Assembly (NCBI GenBank): GCA_009823505.1
Contig: VZQC01000610.1
Location: 3,415,879-3,479,878, forward strand
Direction: 5' to 3'
Source: Rhizomys pruinosus
Lineage: Eukaryota > Chordata > Mammalia > Rodentia > Spalacidae
Length of the DNA: 64,000 bases
Every line of letters begins with the position of its first letter. Positions within the stretch are counted from its first letter, which is position 1. Below, in pieces: positions 1 to 10,349 of this stretch. The position numbers and the translations under genes are program-made. The notes beneath the pieces were generated by a model that worked only from the letters and a program-made list of their open reading frames with translations, did no database searches and was not told the origin of the DNA.

Positions 1-880
1 AGCCTGAGCTGTACCTGACCTTGCAAGAGGAGAGGCTGAGGAGTGAGCACTTGTACAAGAGCCCCCTAGCAAAGATCCCTGAGGACAGTCATGATTGATG
101 GGGAGCCCCAAACCAAGGAAGGGTCATCCGTCCTCAACAGTTCACCCAGATCTTCATGGCCAGGGGCTCAGCTCTGAAGGCCTTTGAGCCAGACTGCAGA
201 CAAATCAACAAATGCTAAGGACCTGGAGCTGCTGACTATCACACAGAGCCTGGGCACGGCCGCTGAGGCAGGGCTCACGCCTGCGGGGCAACCCCTCCCT
301 GAGGGTTCTTGCACCTTCTGCCATCCTGGGCTGTGGCTTCTCAGCGAGAGCCAGCTGGGCTGCGTGGCTGTGCTCTGTTCCCACTGTCCCGCTGCCCTCT
401 GGAAGCTGGCCTTGCTGACCCTGCCTGGCCTTTCTCAGGAGAAGCAGGGGTGAAGGGCTGAGAAGATGCAGCTTCAAAGGACAGCAGCAAGGCTCCCTCC
501 CCTCTTTATAGATCTCTCCAGAAAGGCAGGAAGAGTCTGCAGGGCTGACCCCCAGGCAGGCCAGACCTGGGCCGCTAGGGCAGCTGATCCTGAGGCAGAG
601 GCTCCAGGAGGCCTTGTCCTGGGATTCCAGGGCGGTTATGCATTTTTTTCTCCTGGCCTCCCCCCAACCTCTCAGAAGTCACAGAGCCAAGGACCTCCTT
701 GCTCTGACATCCAACAAAGGTCATTACAAAATGACGAATGGCCCAGAATGAAGTTTCCAAAGGTAGTGTATTTTATTTCTCACAGTTCCCAAAAGAGAAG
801 GATTGAAATCATGTGGGCCTGTTAGGAGCAAGAGACTACTTCAGGAAAACTGAGTTGGGGTGACAGCTATCTGCTGCTTG
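1..880. other. Intergenic, no recognised feature
   Basis: No SINE, LTR or recognisable gene is seen. Short open frames occur on both strands (for example 184-453 + and 205-477 -), but they overlap each other and show no domain I recognise. The first 100 bases hold an open frame from base 3 to a TGA at about base 98; it could be the edge of an exon or retrocopy that starts outside the window, but nothing confirms this. Confidence 0.5.
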
Positions 881-941
881 TGACTTAACTTATACTTTTT
901 TTTGGTCTTTTTGAGACAGGGTCTCCCTGACTTAACTTATA
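881..941 (-). mobile_element. Minimal B1 3'-end insertion with target-site duplications
   Basis: A 33-nt insert (895-927) reads as the reverse complement of only the last part of a B1 SINE: a T-run, then GGTCTTTTTGAGACAGGGTC and CTCCC. It is flanked by perfect 14-bp direct repeats (TGACTTAACTTATA) at 881-894 and 928-941. The duplications mark a true retroposition event rather than decay of a longer copy. The insert is 5'-truncated to about a quarter of a normal B1. Confidence 0.85.
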
Positions 942-1025
942 GACCTTTAATCCCACCTCGTGTCCTGTCCCAAAGAGCTGCAGCATGGATAAGATAGCAG
1001 TGGTATTTATTTCAAGAATCGTCAA

Positions 1026-1238
1026 GGGGCTAGAGAGATGGTTCAGAGGTTAAGAATGAAAACTGCTCTTCCAGAGGCCTGAGTTTGGTTCTCAGCCCCT
1101 TGTCACACTAATCACAACTAACCCCAGCTCCAGGGGGGTCTGATGCCCTCTTCTGGCCACCAAGGGCACTTGCACTCATGTGCACAAATCTACACACACT
1201 TACACATACACATAGACATGATTAAAAATAAAATAAAT
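1026..1238 (+). mobile_element. B2 SINE
   Basis: The copy opens with a tRNA-like head (GGGGCTAGAGAGATGGTTCA), then the 'gctcttccagaggcctgagtt' region with its B-box-like part. It continues with 'tctgatgccctcttctggcc' and ends in an AT-rich AAAATAAAATAAAT tail. It is diverged and directly followed by a second B2 in the same orientation. Confidence 0.88.
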
Positions 1239-1475
1239 CAGCTGGAGAGATGGCTCAGTGGTTAAGAATTCTGGATGTTCTTGCAGAAGATTTGGGTTCA
1301 GTTCTCAGCACCCACATTTTGCCTAACAATATCCATAACTCCAGTTGCAGAAGAACCAATGTCCTTTCCTGGCCTCCATGGACATTGCACACATGAGTGC
1401 ACTTGCATACATGCAGGCAAAATACACACACACACACACACACACAAAATAAATAAAAATTTAAAATAAATCTTA
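1239..1475 (+). mobile_element. B2 SINE with internal CA microsatellite
   Basis: The head GCTGGAGAGATGGCTCAGTG and 'ttaag' is a near-consensus B2 start. The body is diverged. A (CA)n run of about 12 units at 1424-1447 lies just before the AAATAAATAAAAAT tail, a common position for microsatellite growth in B2. It sits tail-to-head behind the preceding B2. Confidence 0.88.
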
Positions 1476-3249
1476 GAAAATAATAGCTCCCAATCTCCAA
1501 GAGGGTAATGGACAAATGCTGGGCTCCTGGGAGAGCAGAGGGTAGGAAAGGGAAAGATAGGTGAGCAAGGACTCAGAACTTATCCAGCCAGGGAACCCCG
1601 GGCTCCATGACTAAAGAATATTGTAGAAGGGCTAAAGTAATTCTCGACCCAGTCAGAGCTGGGTAGAGAGGTCTTCTGGGGGGCCCCTTGGAATTTTGTA
1701 AGCCTCGTAACAGAGGGATTTCCCCAGAACCTGAAGGAAGGTCTGAGACACAGGGCAGGAAGGAATCAGGCTACCGAGGTCAGGCTCAGGTTCCTGACTC
1801 AGAGGGAACACCCCCTACCCTGCCCAAGGATGAGATGAGGAGCCCTATCTGAGCCCCTCCTGTGGTAGCCTGGTCGGATTTGTTTGCTTGTATTTCTTTT
1901 TCCTTGGAAAAACCTATTGTCCAAGCATCGTCAATAAAGCTGAGTCTATCTCACTGCCATCACTGGGACTCCAGAGGTGGCATTAAGCAGAGACTCCCTT
2001 AATCCATGGCCTTGCCTGGCATCTGGGGAGGAAGGACAGGGACAGCTGAAGGGTCTGTGATTAGTTATAATGGTTCCCAAAGGCTCTCTACATCCCGGTC
2101 CTAGGGACAGACCATCAACGTGTGACCTTAAGTGGCAGGAAGGATTTTGGTGATGTGACTGAGTTGAGAAGGGGGTTGCCCCAGGAAAATGGCATCATAA
2201 AGTTCTCATAAGAGGACCAGAAGAGGAATTAGGAGGTCGGTGTGACAGAGGATGAGGTCACCTGCTGGGGAACACACATGTAGCCTGCAGAGCTGAAGGG
2301 GAAGGAAGGCTGCCTCTCCTGTCCTGGGTGGCTGCACTGGTCAGTACTGGGCACTGGGGGTAGATTGACTATCTGGGAAGCAGGCAGAGGACACTACCTG
2401 GGCCTTACAGATACCTGTGCCCCAGTCCCAGGACACCCCAGACTATAGCCTGCCACTTCACACACTGACTCCCACCAGCCTGCCCCCACTGGCCCTGCAT
2501 TCTTCTGATGAGGATGAGCAGTCTCCATCCTCCCAGACAGGCTGCCCCCAGCAAAACGATCCAGAAGATGACAGAGCTCTCTGTAGCTCAGAGGGAGAAA
2601 CCGGAGGAAAGTCCCCGAGCCAGTCTCCCCAAACTTTCCTTTGATTGTTAATTTTCTTTCAGATGTTTCTTCATAACAGATTTCTGGATGTGTCGTCCCA
2701 GCAGATCATGCAAGTTTTGACAAAAGCTGGTATCTCATCTCTGAAATGGCTGGAGGAAATGAATATAGTCTCCACCATCCCCAAGTCTCAACAGAAGCAA
2801 GTACCCCGTGCAATTAAGAAGGATGTGAGGAGATGAAACTATTCCAGGCTGCTGGGAAGCTCTGGATCTTGGGTTCATATTAAAGCACAAGACAGGACTT
2901 GTGGCCCTGGGGATCCTGGGCTGTGGCAGTGCCTGAAGCATTGCTACACAACATGAAACCATGGTTCCTCCTCTGTGAGGCTCTGCCAGGCTTGCGGTCA
3001 GTTCCACTCTTGGTATCCTGTTCTTCAGACCAATCTTTGAAGCAACTGACCATCCTCGTCCAACCCCACAGAATTCCTGCACATCAAGATGCATGAGGCT
3101 TGGAAAATTCCCAGCTGCCTCCACCATGGTCCTGCATCTGTGTTGTGGCATGACAGGATCATATGTTGTACAGGACTGTCCTCCAAGTCAGACAGATGCC
3201 ATCTTCTGAGCTCAGCTGCACCCACTTGCCAAAGATGATGACAGATGGG
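1476..3249. other. Intergenic; possible unidentified exon or retrocopy remnant at 2417-2836
   Basis: Mostly unrecognised unique sequence. An AATAAA at about 1931 is followed by GT-rich sequence and could be an old poly(A) signal. At 2417-2644 an open frame has an acidic, Ser/Pro-rich composition (SSDEDEQSPSS). A pyrimidine stretch ending TTTTCTTTCAG at about 2651-2661 resembles a splice acceptor and precedes a second open stretch to 2836. I recognise no protein and see no clear donor or reading-frame continuity, so no gene is called. Confidence 0.35.
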
Positions 3250-3640
3250 CTTTCTGGCTGTCGATGCCCCCCCATAGAAGGGGGGCAGGGGGAGTAATAG
3301 GACCCTTACCTAAGTATCCGGACACTCCTGCTACCTGCAGTAGGAAATTCGGCCCTAATTGCACACAACCTTGGACAGGGGCTAGAGTACACGGGCTGAG
3401 GAAGACTAAGGGAGGGGGTTCCATTTATTCAGCTATGGGGAGACACCATCCGTGTGGGTGAAGACTTTCTGGTACAGCCTTAGGGAGGAACACCACACTC
3501 ATGTAAATAACCACTTACCCATGCTCTATAAGTAAGCCCGATGAACTCTCTGTTCCCCAGGGAGATTTTTGATGAAACCATACTTTGGTCTGCTGTCTGG
3601 ACTTTGGGGAAGTGGGAAAGGGTTGTTTGCATCTCCCCCA
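3250..3640 (+). repeat. Unclassified interspersed repeat (pair member with 52345-52600)
   Basis: About 200 bp from 3435 resembles 52393 onward. Shared phrases include GTGAAGACTTTCTGGT followed by CAGC, and AAGTAAGCCCGATGA versus AGGAAGCCCGATAA. Recurrence with divergence shows an interspersed repeat, perhaps LTR-derived, but I cannot name the family. A short AT-poor, G-rich run lies at 3275-3295. Confidence 0.5.
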
Positions 3641-3980
3641 AGGGAGGAATTTAAGCAACAGAATAGTGTCTACTTTATAGGCTATGAGGGAGAGGTGCTG
3701 GCCTCCTGGGCCTTCCTTGTCACTGTCACTTCTCAGTCATACCCCCATGTGGCCCTCCAGACTGAAACAGGCTCCTTTCTCCTCAGGGAGCTCAGTGAGG
3801 GTCAACTGACCACATAGCAGGTGATAAGTGACGCTCTTTCTTCTCAGGGACACAGGGGCTGCTAATGGCTGTCTAGGTGTGGAGGTCAAAAGACACAGTA
3901 TGTGTGGCTGGGGGTGCCCTCAGCTATGGGAGTGGTCAGACAAATGGTCTTTCTCCCTTCCCTTCTAAAGTAAAGATGAT

Positions 3981-4320
3981 TGTCAAGGTTAATATCAATT
4001 GGCAACTTGACAAGATCTAGAATACCTAGGAGACACACTCTGGGCATGCCTGTGAGGGAATTTCAAGAGAGGTTTAACTGAAGGGAAAGGACCCACCCTA
4101 ACTGTGGGTGGCACCATCCCATGGGCTCGGGTCCAGGCTAAATAAAAAGGAATGAGCTGAGTACTGCACTCATCTCTGCTTTCTGACTGTAGGTACAATG
4201 TGACCAGCCAAATAACACTTTGGTGACTATATCCCTTAAAAGGAGAAGGTAAATTAAATACTTCCTTCCTTAAGTGGCTTTTGGCAGAGATTTTTGTCCC
4301 ACTAACAAGTAACTAGTATA
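3981..4320 (+). mobile_element. Rodent LTR-like repeat, family A (ERVL/MLT2-like)
   Basis: It reads GGCAACTTGACAAGATCTAG, then 'gggcatgcctgtgagggaatttc', 'gtgggtggcaccatcccatggg', a tail with 'ttggcagagatttttgtccc', and ends in AACTAGTATA. The same family appears reversed at 6112-6420, 21746-22090, 29112-29345 and 32884-33262. I associate this type with old ERVL-class LTRs from memory; the subfamily name is not established here. Confidence 0.65.
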
Positions 4321-4678
4321 GTGTTCTTACATAAAGGACCTCAAAGAACAGCTCTGTGCCTCTCCTATCACATGGGGATTCAGGGTGAAGGTGTCATCTG
4401 TGAGCAGTGAGTCTGGCCCTCATGAGACACCTCGTTGCATTGACCCTGACCTTCCAGCCTCTGCATCTGTGAGTGAACTTCTGTTAGCTATGAGTTGAAA
4501 TTTTGTTGCAGCAGTTGTTACAGACCCAGACGGCATTAAAATGTGGCTCCCTGCTTTGTCTCCTCCTTCAACCTGTGTCCTTGCTCTCCTCTCTGCATCT
4601 ACAGGAGATGGGTTTATCTTTTTTTCACTCTAAGGAAAATAATGTTAGCATATATTTTTTTGTACAAAAAGATGAATG

Positions 4679-5029
4679 TGTTACCTTTCTGTTGCTGTGA
4701 TGAAACACCATGACCAAAGCAACTTATAGAAGGAAGAGTTTGTTTTGGCTTATGGTTCCAGATGGATAGAGTCCATCACAGATGGAAGGCATGGCGGCAA
4801 GTGGCTGGAGCTGGAAAATGAAAGCTCACACCTTGAACTTCAAGCATGAGGTAGAGAACTAGAAATGGGATGGGGCTATGGACTCTCAAAGTCATCCCGA
4901 GGGACACGGTTCCTCCAGGAGCCTCTGCTTCCTAGAGATTCCATGACCTCCCAGTCAGCACCACCAACTGTGGATAAAGTGCTCATATATGTGAGCCTAT
5001 GGGGGACATTTCTCATTCAAACCACCACA
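4679..5029 (-). mobile_element. Rodent LTR-like repeat, family B
   Basis: It starts TGTTACCTTTCTGTTGCTGT, followed by 'gatgaaacaccatgacc', and ends 'gggggacatttctcattcaaaccaccaca', so its ends are TG...CA as for an LTR. It is nearly the same element as 18576-18930, and the reverse orientation of 10015-10349 and 61245-61800. It is a solo copy with no internal retroviral sequence beside it. Confidence 0.7.
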
Positions 5030-5128
5030 GTGGTTTTCATAATTTGTGTTATTGAAGTATCCAAGCATACACTGTACTTTGAATTGATCTCCCCATTATT
5101 CTTTGCCCACTGGCCTCTTCTGACTTTC

Positions 5129-5133
5129 ATATC

Positions 5134-5168
<35 letters not shown>

Positions 5169-5235
5169 ATCTATCTATCTATATATATATAGATAGATAG
5201 ATATAAATATAGGTATAGATAGAGATAGAGATATA
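5129..5235. repeat. Inverted TATC / GATA microsatellite
   Basis: A (TATC)n run from about 5132 to 5181 passes through a short TA core and turns into (GATA)n from about 5191 to 5235. Because GATA is the reverse complement of TATC, the two halves can pair to form a hairpin or cruciform. Confidence 0.9.
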
Positions 5236-5390
5236 TGTATTTATCATATAATGTAGAATACACACATGAGAAAGAATATTTGTCTTTCTGAGTCCACCTT
5301 ATTTTGCTTGATCTCAAGTTCCATTCAAATCCCTGTGATGATGTACTTTCCTTCTTAATGACTACTGCCCCATTGTGTGTAAATATGCCA

Positions 5391-5515
5391 TGTTTTTGTT
5401 TTGTTCTGTTTTGTTTTGTTTTGACACAGGGCCTCTCTGTAGCCCCAGCTGGCCTGGAACTCACTATGTAGATCAGGCTGGCCTCAATCTCACAGAGATC
5501 TGCCTGACTCTGTGT
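5391..5515 (-). mobile_element. B1 SINE, truncated
   Basis: The reverse complement of a B1 is seen: a degenerate TTTTG-rich tail, then GACACAGGGCCTCTCTGTAG, CCCCAGCTGGCCTGGAACTC and 'gatcaggctggcctcaatctcacagagatctgcctg'. The B1 5' head is missing after about 5510. Confidence 0.85.
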
Positions 5516-6111
5516 GAGATAATTTAAGCTTTCTGTCCTGAAATATCAAATGCCACCAGCCACAGAGGCAGAGCTACGGTTCCAGCAACCCCTCCCATCA
5601 GTTTATGCAGGGGGAGGGACTAAGGGCTCAGAAAGTGGGAGCAGCACACTGCAGAGCCAGGGTTGCAGCCTAGGACGAACACGAAGGGGAAAGTACCAAT
5701 GAAATCCTCTAAGTACCCCCCCCCCCGCGCACACCCATTCGCTCTGTAAGTACCCACACACACACACCCATTCACTCTGTAAGCCTGAGTAAACTCAATA
5801 GTCTCCCCTAAACTAAAGATTGGAGAGTCTGTTCCTTGATTTGCCTTGGGAACCGCAGGCAGCAGAAGGTGGATACCACGTGTGTGGGCCTCCTGGAAGG
5901 AATCTCTGAAGCACTCTCCCTCCCGAGTGCTGGGATTAAAGCTTATGCCCCATGATTTTTCTCCCTTCATCTATTGGAGAGCATTTAGGCTTATTGTATA
6001 TCTTGACCACTGTGAATTACACTGCAGGACAAGCAGGTATCTCTGCAGAAGACTGTTTAACTCAGCTTGGAGAATAATCTAGAAGCAGCTTTCCATTCGG
6101 GAGTTTCGTCA
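5516..6111. other. Intergenic with a short B1 fragment and CA-rich stretch
   Basis: Holds a C-run near 5707, short CA repeats near 5757-5767, and a small B1-like piece at 5918-5950 (minus; CCTCCCGAGTGCTGGGATTA then AAGC). No gene evidence. Confidence 0.55.
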
Positions 6112-6420
6112 TTGCCTTGGTTATCTTCTTGTTGCTTTGACAAAATATCTGACATCTTAAGGAAGGAAGGAATGGTTTATTCTGGCTCACAGTTGGAGGG
6201 CACACTCTATCGTGGTGGGGACGGCATGACAGCAGGGTCTGAGGTGTCTGGTCACATTGCATCCACCGTCAAGAAGTACAGAGAGATGAATGCTGGTGCC
6301 CAGCTCACTTTCTCCTTTGAATTCAGTCTGGGAACACAGCCTGTGGAATGGTACCGCCCACCTTCAGGATGTGTCCTCCCACCTTAAATCAGCCCAGACT
6401 AAGCGCCCACTCAGATCCTA
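6112..6420 (-). mobile_element. Rodent LTR-like repeat, family A
   Basis: Contains 'cttgttgctttgacaaaatatctgaca', AAGGAAGGAAGGAATGGTTT, 'ctggctcacagttgg', 'ggtcacattgcatcc' and 'gagagatgaatgctgg'. These are the reverse complement of the family-A elements. The far end is eroded. Confidence 0.65.
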
Positions 6421-7077
6421 CCCCCAGGAGCATCACGTGGGGGAAGGGGCACAATAATTTTCTCATGTGCTTCAGAGGGTCACAGACATTAGGACCGTGA
6501 CATGTGTCCTCTATAGACCAGACCAAGGTTATACAGAGAGCAAGAAGGCTTGCTTGTCCTACACCAGGATGAGTGGGCCATGCAACTGTGACAGAAAGAC
6601 CAGTCAGGAAAAGACAACCCTCACCAACATCAGTGCACCACCTCCAAACACTTGTGTTCCGGGCACTATTTGGGGGCCCTGTGCATCCTCCAAGTAGTAT
6701 GTTCTCCATCAGATTAGTGAGGAAACTGTGGCCTAGAAGGGAGCTTCTAGGCAGTAGTGCCAGGGAGCCGTCATATGAGTGGTGACTGACACTGTGTGCA
6801 GAGCTGGGCTCTCTGGACCTCCTACACGAGGTGGTCACTGTGAGGGAGAGCCTGTCTGCTCCCGTGCACACATACTGGCTCGCACAGATTCTTCGCACTC
6901 CTTATTCTAACTTCTCTGTTGGACCTTTATGTTTTCATGGAATACAGGAACCAGTATTTCTGAGCCTGAGTCTCTAGAACTAAGAAGCTTCCTCTCCATG
7001 ACAAACACCAATCCTGCTGCTGTTGACACTGAAGTTAAACATGAAAAAATAAAATGAACCCCCAAACAAGAAACAGC
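6421..7077. other. Intergenic, no gene recognised
   Basis: An open frame on the minus strand (6389-6898, 169 codons) partly covers the adjacent repeat and has no recognisable domain. A MIR-like piece (GATTAGTGAGGAAACTGTGG) lies at 6712-6731. Confidence 0.45.
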
Positions 7078-7292
7078 AGCTCAGGACAGAAGAAACTGTT
7101 CAGTGGTTAAGAGCACTTACTGCTCTTTCATAGGACCTGGATTCAGTTCTCAACATCCACACAGGGGCTGTAATTCCTGGTCCACAAATCCTAACACCCT
7201 CTTCTGGCCCCTATGGGCACTGCATGCACACAGTACACATATATACAGGCAAAGACACACAAAATAAAGATAAGTTAAAAATCTTATTAAAA
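7078..7292 (+). mobile_element. B2 SINE, diverged
   Basis: Recognised by CAGTGGTTAAGAGCACTTAC then TGCTCTT, 'cctggattcagttctcaacatccacac', 'caccctcttctggcccctatgggcac', and an AAAATAAAGATAAG tail. Confidence 0.85.
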
Positions 7293-7315
7293 AAAACTAG
7301 CAACCTTTAGACTTC

Positions 7316-7378
7316 ACATACACATAAACACACATGTACATGCATGCACACACATACAGGCATGCATACACACACATT
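7316..7378. repeat. Degenerate CA/CATG-rich microsatellite
   Basis: Imperfect runs of CA with ATGCATGCA interruptions follow the B2 tail. A similar stretch is at 7852-7922. Confidence 0.7.
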
Positions 7379-7379
7379 T

Positions 7380-8358
7380 CCATGTAACAAATAATCACAT
7401 AATTTAGCTGTTTACAACAAACATGTCCTGCATTCCTGTGGGTTGGAACTCTGTGGGGGCTCTGCAGGTGACTCTTCTATTGCCATTAGAGGGAGTGAAC
7501 TCAGCAAGAGATGTGTGGAGCAGCCTGCACAGCTGGGACCATGGACAGTGCTTTGAGAGTGGCCTCCCCAGCTGCATGGTCTCAGAGAGGAGGACTCTCT
7601 CCTTGGGGTTTGAGAGCTTGGAAAGCAAGTGTCCCAAGAGCTGAAGAGGAGACTGCCAGGCCTTGATGCTGGGGCTTGGGAGGCGTCCAGTGTTCCTCTG
7701 AGCATCACAGGCTCCTCCTGCTTCACGATCCAGACTCTGGACACCAGCTCTCTGCGAAACATTGTCCTCAGAGAAGTACACAGGAGGGTGTGTCCTCTGT
7801 GCTGCCCTGCAGTGGGGGCTGATGAGGAGAAGCAAGCACTGTACACATTTGGATACACACTCATGTACGCACACATGCACTCCTACACACACACACTTGC
7901 ACACATATATGTGCACACACACTAAGAGGGGTTCAGGTGGTAACAATATTTAGAAATAATAACAAGAAAAGCATAATACAGGAGAGAAAACCCAGGAAGA
8001 AGACTGGTCAAGGTGACCTGGACAGTGCCTTGTGAACTCTGGTCTGAGTGATGGACAAGGAGTGAGTGTGGGGTTCCCTGAGGAATGGAAATAGCACTGA
8101 TGTGCTCTGGTCCCTGAAGACAGTGGACACAGGACTGAAGGACAGGAGAGAGGTGGGTGGGACCAGAGTAAGAATCAAGGCTCAGAGATGGGGAGCCAGG
8201 CCAGGGCCTGGGGGTCTCATCTATCTGAGTTTTCGTGCTGAGCACATAGGGATCCAACCGCACACCTGCCTGAGGCTGGGTCCCTGGGTGGCTGAGCCAT
8301 GGTCTGAGATCAGGCACCACATGCAGAGGGGAAGCGGGCCCTGCTCTCTGCGGCAGGA
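7380..8358. other. Intergenic, no gene recognised
   Basis: Open frames of up to 180 codons occur on both strands at 7404-7946, but they overlap one another in antisense and run into CA-rich microsatellite. No domain is recognised. Confidence 0.45.
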
Positions 8359-8546
8359 GCAGGTGGCCTGACTAAGCACTCTCCCTCTAGTTCCTAGCAG
8401 GTGGCCTGACTAAGCACCCTCCCTCTCGTTCCTAGTAGGTGGCCTGACTAAGCACCCTCCCTCTCGTTCCTAGTAGGTGGCCTGACTAAGCACCCTCCCT
8501 CTAGTTCCTAGCAGGTAGCCTGACTAAGCACCCTCCCTCTAGTTCC
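8359..8546. repeat. 38-bp minisatellite, 5 copies
   Basis: Five head-to-tail copies of a 38-bp unit start at 8359, 8397, 8435, 8473 and 8511. Each holds GGTGGCCTGACTAAGCACCC then TCCCTCT[AC]GTTCCTA. Copies differ at one or two bases, so expansion is fairly recent. Confidence 0.95.
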
Positions 8547-8828
8547 TCCCAGAGCCACAGCTCCTTTCTGACTTGTCTCCTCTGGCCACAGTCCACCCTG
8601 CAGTGTAGACAGATGGTGCCAGGACTCAGCTTGCACCAAGAGGGGGCTAAGGAGGTCAGCTGGGACAGAGCCCTCCTCCAGCTGACACTCAGCTGGAGAA
8701 GATTTCATCATCTGCCATTTTGGAGGTGTTGCTTGTAGAAATCAGAAAGTTGTGCTTGCTTTGGCTGTCACAAGAGCACAGGGGAGTTCACGCAGTCTGG
8801 GGATTTGAAACCTGCAGACAAACTTTCA

Positions 8829-8830
<2 letters not shown>

Positions 8831-8886
<56 letters not shown>
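8831..8886. repeat. (TC)28 microsatellite
   Basis: A perfect TC dinucleotide run lies directly beside a B3-type SINE on its right. Confidence 0.97.
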
Positions 8887-8890
<4 letters not shown>

Positions 8891-9139
8891 CCCCTGGAGG
8901 CCAGAGGACACTCTCACCTGTTATTCTTCAGGAACTGTCCACCTCGTCTTTTGAAGTCTCTCACTGACCTGGAGCTCACCAACTAGGCAAGCTGGCCACC
9001 CAGTGGGCCCCAGACGTCCTCTTGGCTCCATCTCTCTGGGATTCTAAGTGTAGACTACACACATGGTTGCTAGGGATCACACTTAGGTCTTCATGCTGGC
9101 GAGACAGGCACTTTACCAACTGAGCTGCCGGCCCAGCCC
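8887..9139 (-). mobile_element. B3-type SINE (name inferred)
   Basis: In reverse orientation it has 'ggaggccagaggac', CTGGAGCTCACCAACTAGGC then 'aagctggcc', and 'gttgctagggatcacacttaggtcttcatgctggcgagacaggcactttaccaactgagctgcc'. This is a tRNA-derived head seen in reverse at the right-hand end. Confidence 0.7.
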
Positions 9140-9779
9140 TTCAGTTATGTGACCTTTTGCACACACTGTGAGTAGTCTTTGTTGAATGTTTTTAACTTTT
9201 TTTTTACTACTTTTTAACCTTGTTAGCAACAGCTGCGTAAGTGCTTGCTAAGTGTATGACACCATCATCCTCCTACCAAGTCTTCAGCCCTGAGTGCTGT
9301 GGCCTTGTCCCCTTGTGTAGGGCTTTGCCAAGTAGAGCTGAGGACCCTGTTGAGGAGAAAGAATGAGAGACACAGGTAGTTTTGGTCTCATCATGTAAGT
9401 ACTTAAACTTAGTGAGCCCCTCCAAGCTGTGGCCATAAGGAGCCAATGACAGAGAGATGAGGTGCTGGTGCTTCCAAAGATGGTGACGAAACCATAGGCA
9501 ACAGGTGCTGCTGCAGCCTCTTGCAAGAATCCAGAGCTGATGCCTATAGCCAGGATGTTAGACCTGCAGTCGTGTGCCATTCAAAGTGGATGTGTGCCCT
9601 CTGAAACCGCAGAGCAGTGGTGATGTCCTGTGGTGGCAGTCCCATCCCCTCTAGTGACCCTGAGCTCTGCGTTCACCCTACTCAGATGTATAGGGCTCAT
9701 CACTCCTAAGACAGGGTGCTTTCAGCCAGGGCTTTTCAGCCATAAGTTCCTAAGACAACTCAGAAGTCAAGGCAAAATT

Positions 9780-9915
9780 AAGAAGAATGGAGGGTCATCA
9801 AGACGGCTCCAAGGCAAAGGCTCTTGATCAGTGATACCCACATGGTAAAAGGAGAAAACTGACTTCCACAAGTTGTCTCCTGACCTGCACATGTGCTCCA
9901 TGGTATACATGCATT

Positions 9916-9969
<54 letters not shown>

Positions 9970-9990
9970 TACTAAAAATATTAAAGAAAG
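9780..9990 (+). mobile_element. B3/B2-type SINE with a (CA)24 tail
   Basis: Contains 'ggctcttgatca', ACCCACATGGTAAAAGGAGA then 'aaactgacttccacaagttgtctcctgacc', and a perfect (AC)n run at 9919-9967 before an A-rich tail. The head is degenerate. Confidence 0.7.
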
Positions 9991-10014
9991 AAGGAACAGG
10001 TTGATTTGCTACGT

Positions 10015-10349
10015 TGTGGTTTGAATATGAAATGTCTCCCACAGGCTCAGAGGTTTGAAGCAGCTGGTGGTACTGTACGGAGAGGTCACGGAAGCTTTGA
10101 GGCAGGAGGCATGGCTGAGCAGTTAGGTTGCTGAGTGGTTAGGGTACTGAGTGTGAGCCCTGAGGGCACTGGCTTTGCTCTGCTTTGGAGGTTCTGGTCC
10201 AGCTCTGCTTCATGAACTGCCAAGGTATGAGAATCACCTTGAAGTCCTCCGTACCCCCTGCCACGGTGCGCTGGAATGGTAATCCTCTCCTCTTTTATGT
10301 TGCTTTGGTCAGATATTCTGTCACAGCAACCAGAAAAGTAACTAATACA
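10015..10349 (+). mobile_element. Rodent LTR-like repeat, family B
   Basis: Starts TGTGGTTTGAATATGAAATG, then 'tctcccacaggctc', and ends 'tgtcacagcaaccagaaaagtaactaatacac'. It is the plus-strand form of the elements at 4679-5029 and 18576-18930. The central part is diverged. Confidence 0.65.
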
